In this document: one piece after another, positions 57,291 to 64,000 of the stretch
Numbering within the stretch: the stretch's first letter is position 1
Layout of the letters: every line of letters starts with the position of its first letter
From: Adiantum capillus-veneris
Lineage: Eukaryota > Streptophyta > Polypodiopsida > Polypodiales > Pteridaceae
Direction of reading: 5' to 3'
Length of the DNA stretch: 64,000 nt
NCBI GenBank assembly: GCA_014529385.2
Contig: CM043956.1
Location: 84,743,721-84,807,720 of the forward strand
Notes under the pieces: model-generated
What the model was told of the DNA's origin: nothing
The model's database searches: none
The model's input: only the letters and a program-made list of their open reading frames with translations
Translations under genes and position numbers: made by a program

Positions 57291-57341
57291 TGACATATCA
57301 GTTGGTTCCTATACATGTTTCCTTAACCAACTGATATGTCA
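57291..57341. repeat. Perfect 17-bp inverted repeat with 17-bp loop
   Basis: TGACATATCAGTTGGTT (57,291-57,307) and AACCAACTGATATGTCA (57,325-57,341) are exact reverse complements. The hairpin lies inside the LARD-like interior. Confidence 0.9.
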
Positions 57342-60300
57342 GTTTGTGAGGGATGTTTTGATCATTGACCAAAATGCGTCCTTTCCCTATACACAGTAAG
57401 CCCTAAATTGTGAAGATTGATGTCACCCACAAAAGTTGGCCAGATTGTGCTAGTATGGCTCTTTGAAATGAACGATGTCATAAGAAATGATAGAGAGAGA
57501 GAGAGGGAGAGAGAGAGAGAGAAATAAATTCAATAGAGAGTTTATGCACAATGACAAATATAATCATGGAAATAAAATCCCGTGTGTTGATTATCGTGCG
57601 TTACTTTGCTACCACGGGAGCGTCTTGCAGAAGGCACATTGCCAAGATGTTGGGCATGATCGATGATTAACTTTGTTAATTATCACGATAATTCGAGTGA
57701 GACTAGAGATTAAATATACGTATCACTTTTGCTTGTGTGTGAGCCGATGTCGAACGGGTCTTAATAGATGTCCCAGAACAATTCAAAGAGTAGGCCGCAA
57801 GGATTGAACTGACTAGTGTGGAGCTCTAAACCCTGAGAGTTACTGAGTTATATGCCTATGAGATCACCATCGAGTGGAAATGATCCCACAAAATTAAGCA
57901 GCAAGGGTTTGTGGGTTAGTAAAATCAAGACAGCTTGGAAGTGAATGGCAGAGTGTGGTAATGAGGATCATTAGATAATTTCACCATGACATATCCCCGT
58001 GTATCGCCTTGCCTCGTAGTTCAATGGTGTGACATCGTGGCGAGAACTTTGAACGACTGTTTCTGTTGATTCACGCATGGGTTTTTGCATTGACCGTTGA
58101 CATCAATGGGATCACCTATAGTGAAGAAAATTGAAGTGTCTCGTTGTCTATCATATTGACAAGCGTGACGAACATGCCCCCTCTTATTTAGAGCCCCCAC
58201 AATATCTTGCTTCACAGTAAATTGCGTGGGCAAAAAAACTACCACTGTATGCAGTGTGGGCACTCCAGAGTTGGGGACATGGTGCAGCAGTCCAAAGGTC
58301 AGCGAGCCTGGAACGAGGGGATTGTAGCTGTGTTACTGCAAAGCAGTGAAAGTCTGCGTTGCATCATTCTCTCTCTTGCCTCTTGCGAGTATAGGCATGT
58401 GTGTGTGTTAGGGCATTGCCATGCTTCACAAAGGTACTCTGGAGCACTCAAAGTCGGCTTCTTGCGAGGGAGTAATTAGAGAGAAAAAAGGGGGATGTGT
58501 GAATGGTGTTGGGCATAATTATATGGCGTGATCAGTCATCAGACGAGAGCGAGAGAGTGACTGGAAGACAGTCGATTGTGGGTCGCGCATGTGAAGCAAA
58601 CGCACGGCAGAGAGAGAAAGAGAGAGTGAGACATGGTGGGTAGTGTGGATGAGCGCGGCCGTGGCATACAGCTGGTTGGTCTGAGGTAACTTGTTGTGGC
58701 AGGTAAGAATCAGCGCGAATAGGGGAAAAAGTAGGGAGTTGTAATGTGGTAGGTAGTCCAGAAGGAGCCGTATTTGGTGGCACAACCACTCCATGGATTG
58801 ATTGGAAAAGAAATGGCAACGTATCTAGTCATGAAGAGAGAGAAAGAGATAGAGTTCCATTTTCTCTGGTGGCTGAGACTCGCGATTGATTGGCAGAGAG
58901 TGAGAGAGAAAGAGGTTGCAACTTGCGGCTGCATGGGGACGTGGTTGGTGGGTGAGTGGAGAGGCTTGATAGGAGGGGACTTGTGGCAGTTGTGGAGAGA
59001 GAGAGAGAGAGAGAGAGAGACTGTAGTTCCGTGAGATGGTGGTGGTTAAACACAAGCCGCATGGCGGTGCAGTGAGAGAGAAAGAGAGCAAAAAAGAGAC
59101 AGATTCACCGTGTGTTTTGTCAGCCTTAAAAAAATAAGAACAGTTTAGGGTGCATGGCTTGCAGTTGGCAATGCTGTTCGGCAAAGGCCACCGTGGGCCC
59201 GTCATTGCTAACTGCAGCCGTCCACTGTTGCTACTGCCGCTGATGTTGGTTGCTTCGGCTGAGGTCTGTCGAGTCAACAGAGGGGGGGGTGGGTGGCAAT
59301 GTATAAATCATGGGTGCTAGGCATTGAAGGTGGTGGCGTCTGCGAGTGAGGGGATTGCTGCCTGTTAACGCATACAGACCTTTGTGTGTTTGTTTTTTTT
59401 TTGTTTTTTTAAAGTCTTTGTCTGGGGCAAGTTCCCACTACAGAAGAGTCAAGCTTCGAGTTTTCCCTCTCTTCCTGTGTGGGGGAACGATCATATCAAA
59501 TTCCTCTTAAGTAAATGATTTATCTCAAAGTGTGAGACTTGTTGAGCATGTCTCAAGGGTCTCTTGGGATTGTTCCCATGACACACAAATCTCTACTTTT
59601 CTTCTTCTCCTCTTTCTTGTTCAAAGCATGCAACCTTCTGCTCGTTTAGGTTCATTCCTAGGACGTTTCTAATTCTACCCTCTCAATCTTTGTCTTCTTC
59701 TTACCAATTACATATACATGGTTTTTAAGAATTCTCTTTATAACTATACATAATCCCACTACATTTAAATTTCTCTTATTCTTCTTATTCCATCATCCTA
59801 TAGGCAATTGGTTGCATGCATCAGAGTTGCTAAATCACGGAATCCTAAATAAACTATCCTTCATAAAATTGAGTTAAGCCATTGATTAAAGTGGTCTTGC
59901 TTAACTAAACCAAGAAAGAAGAATAAACAATCAATTTGATAAACAAAATTGTTGCCAAAAAAATTACAAAAATAAATAAACTTAGCTCTAGGATATGATC
60001 ATTATAATGATGTCCGTATTGCCAAGAACGTTTTGCTAGCTCTGATACCACTGACAAAGCCTGTGAGCATATCATCAAATCGTACACGAACAGAGAGGAA
60101 AAGAGAGCGAGATAGAGCGAAAGAACACGTGCAGGCGCACCTCCTAGAGCGGAGTGCTATGCGAGCACAGTGAGAGAGTAGGGAGGAGAGAAGAGAAGAA
60201 GACACAAGCACTGTGTGCAATCTCGCCCCGTGCAAGAGTGACCATTTCCCTTTTGCATGTATTTGTTTTATAGATTTCTTGAATGGTAAAATTAGTTACA

Positions 60301-60455
60301 AACTGGCCGGTTGGTCATAAATGGCCAAAGCTCATAAAAGAGCACTTGAATAATAAAATGTACATGATATACAAATCCATTCGCATAGGCCAAGCTGGGT
60401 CTAGTCTTTTCCACCTGCCAGCCGCAATAAATAATAAAATGTCAATTCTATAACA

Positions 60456-60799
60456 CATTCGACCCATATGTGTATCTCGTAGCTTTCAAGGGTCAAAAGA
60501 AACTTATTATTTTGATCCTTTAGCCTATCCTTTTGTAGTCACTAAACTCAAAATATAGAAACATTACAATCCTTGTACCTAAAGACTACCAACTTTGGTA
60601 GCAAATAATGTGTATATAAATAAAGTTTGGATTAATATTATCTTTTGTTTGTATTATTGTTTGATCAAGTCTTTCCTTAAAGTGGATTAAAGTTAGAGTA
60701 TCCAATAAAGTTTCACTTAATTTATATTGCACAGAGTGCGGTGTACACATCTCTTCAAGAGAAAAAGCTACTTCTCAAGCAATCTACACTTCCCTCTTT
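60456..60799 (+). other. Gypsy leader between LARD and gag
   Basis: This is AT-rich sequence with no coding signal. It presumably continues the untranslated leader that begins after the PBS at 54,661. Confidence 0.5.
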
Positions 60800-61640
60800 C
60801 AAAGGGGAAGGAGCCCTAGCTAGTTGAGCGCGATGCAGAAGTGTGACTCGAAGAGATGGAGGATTATTTTGCTGCTAGTACTACTCCCGATAACCAAGCA
60901 ATGTTGGCTATGTTTCGTCTCATGGGGGATGCCATGCTTTGGTGGAAACAACACTACAAAGATAATCAAGTAGCTCAAAACACTCAAACTTGGGAAGACA
61001 TTAAGTATGTTGTCAAAGGACGTTATCTTCCACCTGCACATGAATCCCTTAAGATGAATGAATTCTTAAACTTACGTCAGTTTCATCTTACAGTGGAAGA
61101 ATACTACTCCAAATTTGTAACTCTAGGCGCTATGCTCCGCCAATGACCGCAGATCAACAAGTAGCTCATTTCTGCCAAGGGCTAAATGCTCCTTTAAATA
61201 CTCGTCTAGAAGCCATGAGGCTTGTAAAATTGCAAGATGCTCTTTTAAGAGCTAAACCCTTAGCTAAAGAGATATCAAAATCTCAAAGGGTACGAAATGG
61301 AAATTTAAGGAATGCTGGAAGGAGAGGACGGCCTATGATGTGGAACCAAAGGCAAGTTCACCCAGTTCACCAAACTCATCCAATAGTTGCATCTTCAACA
61401 AATGGAGCTCAAAATGCAGATCTTAGATGCTATGAATGCAACGAGCTAGGACATTTCAGGAATGTATGTCCTAAGCGAGTCTCTGCAACAAATACACCTA
61501 ATCGAGCTAGAGGACGAGGCCAAATAATAAATCGTGGAGGAAGAAATGGAGGACGAGGTCGAGGGTGCGGAATGGCTGCCAGAGTCAATGCTATCATAGG
61601 AGAACCAACATTGGGAGAAGAACAAGAGGAAAGAGCAACT
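60800..61640 (+). pseudogene. gag: Ty3/gypsy Gag with stop and frameshift
   Basis: The capsid region reads ERDAEV-stop-LEEMEDYF, AMLAMFRLMGDAMLWWKQHY, WEDIKYVVKGRYLPPAHESL and LNLRQFHLTVEEYYSKFVTL, then shifts frame near 61,120-61,140 to YAPPMTADQQVAHFCQGLN. A CCHC zinc knuckle CYECNELGHFRNVC lies at 61,428-61,469, followed by an Arg/Gly-rich stretch (NRGGRNGGRGRG). TGA at 60,844-60,846 sits where Trp is expected. Gag would form the particle that packages element RNA, but this copy is broken. Confidence 0.9.
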
Positions 61641-64000
61641 CTACATGCTGCAATTGATAACCCAAGAGCAAGACAACAATATGTTGTCATTCAAACACCT
61701 GCAAATCACCAAGGTGAAAAATTTGAGCTTCTTATTGATTGTGGTAGTACTCATTCTTTCTTGTCACCTAAATGTTTAAGGAGGTTAGGACTTAATCAAC
61801 ACCCTGCAAGAAAGATGAGAGTTGAATTAGCCAATGTAAAGGAGGTGTTATCTCAGTACAGTGTGGAAAAAATACATTTCAAGTTGGGAGAATACTCTAC
61901 TTTTGCTACTTTTCGAACCTTACCCATAGGAACCTATGAAGGAATTCTTGGAATGGATTGGTTAGCCAGTCATAATGCCATTATCCATTGTGCCAACATC
62001 CATTGTGCCCAAGGAAGTGTTACTTTTGTGGACAACCAAGGTCAAGAAGTCACTATTCAAGGCCAGAATTATGGACGACCAAAAGCTTACTTGGTCAAAT
62101 CTAATCGTCTTTTGAAAGGGTTACGCAAGGGTCAACATATTTTTCTAGTCAAGCTGAACAAAGTAGAAAAATCTTCTTCCAACCCTAAACCAATGTGGCT
62201 AGAATAATTTTTGGATGTTTTCGCCACTGAACTTTCTAAACTACCACCACCTAGGGAGGTAGACCATGAAATCAAAATTTTTCCAGGTGGTGAACCAGTC
62301 TCAAGAGCGCCGTACAAGATGTCACTTCCAGAGGCTATAGAACTCAAGGATCAGCTCAAGCAGTTGATTGAGCAAGGGTTTATCCGACCTAGTACATCTC
62401 CATGGGGTGCACCTCTTCTCTTCCAAAAGAAAAAGGATGGCTCTCTTCGACTTTGCATAGATTATAGGGGCTTAAATCAGGTTACCATCAAGAATAAATA
62501 TCCAATTCCTCGTATTGATGAGATGTTGGACAAATTACATGGAGCCACAATATTCAAAAAGATCGATCTTCGATCTGGCTATCATCAAATTCGAATCCAG
62601 GAGGCTGATATCTCCAAAACAGCTTTCAACACTCGTTATGGTCATTACGAATTTACAGTGATGGCTTTCGGACTTACGAATGCTCCTGCAACTTTCAATC
62701 GTCTGATGCACGATATCTTTAGAGAATTCTTGGACGATTTTGTCCTAGTATTCTTTGACGATATCTTAATTTATTCCAAATCAGAAGAAGAGCATGAACG
62801 ACATGTTAGGAAAGTGTTAGAGCTTTTACGCCGAAATAAGCTATATGTAAAGAAAAGAAAATGTACCTTCTTTACCCCTAAGGTCTGTTACTTAGGGTTT
62901 ATCATTTCACCTGAAGGAGTCTCTTTTGACCCTGACAAAGTCAAGGATATTGTGGAATGGCCTCAACCCACTTCACAAACCGAAGTCAGAGGGTTCTTAG
63001 GTATCACAGGGTGGTACATGATCTTTGTAAAGGACTATGATCTTAAAGCTGCACCACTAACCGACTTGCTAAAGAAAGGAGCTACGATACTTTGGAAAGA
63101 AAAACATGAATCTTGCTTCAAACAGCTTAACGAGTATCTTGCTTCAGAACCTCTCTTAAAACTTCCAGATTTCACCCAAAAATTTGAGGTGATCACAGAT
63201 GCTAGTAACCTTGCATTAGGAGGAGTCCTTAATCAAGAAGGAAGGCCTGTAGCTTATACTTCTCGGAAGCTTAGGATTCATGAAGTGAATTATGCTACAC
63301 ATGATTTAGAATTTCTAGCAGTTATTCACACTCTCAAGCTATGGAGACATTATCTATTGGGACGCAAATTCCAACTGGTAACAGATCACAAGAGTCTTAA
63401 GTGGATTTTTACACAACCTAACCTTAACATGAGATAGAGGAGATGGATAGAGCTCATGCATGAACATGATTTTGATATTAAATTTAGACCAAGTAAGGAT
63501 AATGTTGTGGCAGATGCCCTAAGCCGTAAAGCTTTTCTGGGGACAATTTCCATGGCTAACAACCCTATTCTAGACAAGGTCTCGGATGCTGCCGTCAGAG
63601 ATGCAGATTACCAGATTCTTGCTAGTATCCTACGTGAAGAGAGGATATCATCAAATCAGCCTAAACCTCTACATTTCTCCTTAGAAGATGGGAAAATTTA
63701 CTATAGGAATCGACTATGCATACCTAAGGATTCTACCCTAAGGAATGCTATCCTATATGAAGCACATGATGGCCCAACTTCAGGACATCTAGGTTATGTC
63801 AAAACCATCAATGCAATTCGCAGAAGTTGCTATTGAAAAGGTATGAAGGGTGATGTCCTTCGCTATGTCAAGCAGTGTTTGTCTTGTCAAAGGATTAAGG
63901 CAGAGAGACTAAAGATGCCACATCCTTTAGATATTCCCCAAATAAAATGGGAATGTATTAGCATGGACTTTATCGATCACCAAGTTTCCTTCTATTCAAG
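61641..64000 (+). pseudogene. pol: Ty3/gypsy pol: protease, RT, RNase H, integrase (runs off the window)
   Basis: The protease active site is LLIDCGSTHSFLSP, with a GILGMDWLASHNA block. After TAA (62,205-62,207) RT follows: [60 protein letters not shown] and catalytic [10 protein letters not shown]. RNase H has [31 protein letters not shown] and [10 protein letters not shown]. After TAG (63,435-63,437) comes RRWIELMHEHDFDIKF and VADALSRK. The integrase HHCC finger (HDGPTSGHLGY...CLSC) holds TGA at 63,834-63,836 and continues to MDFID, the start of the catalytic core, at the window edge. All three stops are in one otherwise open frame. Clade assignment (chromovirus-like) is tentative because the integrase end is not in view. 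Confidence 0.95.

Larger units (their letters stand above)
55281..60455 (-). mobile_element. LARD-like non-autonomous LTR retrotransposon, 5.2 kb, 404-bp LTRs
   Basis: LTRs at 55,281-55,684 and 60,052-60,455 are both 404 bp and aligned throughout. I count about 18 differences by eye (about 4-5%). On the minus strand each runs TGTTATAGAATTG... to ...GGCTTTGTCA. The PBS TGGTATCAGAGCTAGC (60,050-60,035) lies one base inside the right LTR, and ACGGAGAGGTA precedes the left LTR start, so the element reads on the minus strand. The 4.37-kb interior has no gag, protease, RT or integrase motif. It holds GA/TC low-complexity DNA (58.5-59.1 kb), a 23-bp tandem motif and a 17-bp hairpin. No target duplication was found (ATACC versus CATTC), so recombination between copies or flank decay is possible. 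It appears to interrupt the gypsy element. Confidence 0.85.

Noticed and set aside
58825-59277. 150-codon minus-strand frame in the LARD interior
   Set aside because: It is composed largely of Ser/Leu/Pro from a TC-rich tract and has no retroelement motif.

Overview
This window is plant nuclear DNA made almost wholly of transposable elements. The signs are: Ty3/gypsy and Ty1/copia polyproteins, a CACTA (En/Spm) DNA transposon with TNP2/DUF4218/DUF4216 domains and GT-AG introns, L1-type LINE relics, primer-binding sites of the plant initiator-Met tRNA type (TGGTATCAGAGC), and many long GA/TC, AC and AT microsatellites. I found no intact host gene, no rRNA or tRNA gene, and no bacterial or organellar signature. 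A flowering plant (or at least a seed plant) is likely. The species cannot be named from this sequence.

Layout. 1-4.9 kb: a diverged ~360-bp direct repeat, then a decayed Tat-type gypsy pol fragment. 4.9-7.5 kb: a decayed LINE reverse transcriptase. 8.2-10 kb: two LTR-like sequences in opposite orientation around GA/TC microsatellites. 12.1-19.9 kb: a LINE-like ORF1 split by a structurally complete 6,693-bp CACTA element with a perfect TTA target duplication. 20-25 kb: an unassigned retroelement interior with a 3' polypurine tract and LTR start, carrying an inserted LINE 3' end. 25,076-37,248: a young, full-length 12.2-kb Tat/Ogre-like gypsy element on the minus strand, with ~2.6-kb LTRs and extra paralogous ORFs upstream of gag. 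37.5-40.4 kb: a decayed copia pol and 3' LTR start. 40.4-42.4 kb: two LINE ORF1 (DUF4283 plus zinc knuckle) relics. 43.5-47.8 kb: GA-rich low-complexity DNA and a ~180-190-bp satellite-like array. 47.8-49.7 kb: a second, decayed CACTA relic interrupted by a small ~1.8-kb non-autonomous LTR element. 52.2-53.0 kb: a ~78-bp minisatellite. 54.7-64 kb: a gypsy element (PBS, gag, PR-RT-RH-IN, running off the window) that appears to be interrupted by a 5.2-kb LARD-like element with 404-bp LTRs and no coding capacity.

Nesting order. The CACTA element inserted into a LINE ORF1 and itself holds a LINE 3' tail. The Tat element inserted into an older LTR. The small LTR element inserted into a CACTA relic, and the LARD apparently into a gypsy element. 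Most coding regions carry in-frame stops, many of them C-to-T or G-to-A type, as expected of methylated, silenced elements. The most unusual feature is the block of paired paralogous ORFs between the 5' LTR and gag of the young Tat/Ogre-like element (33.0-34.6 kb). It has no ATG before its conserved parts and plausible 3' splice sites, so it may be a spliced accessory gene.
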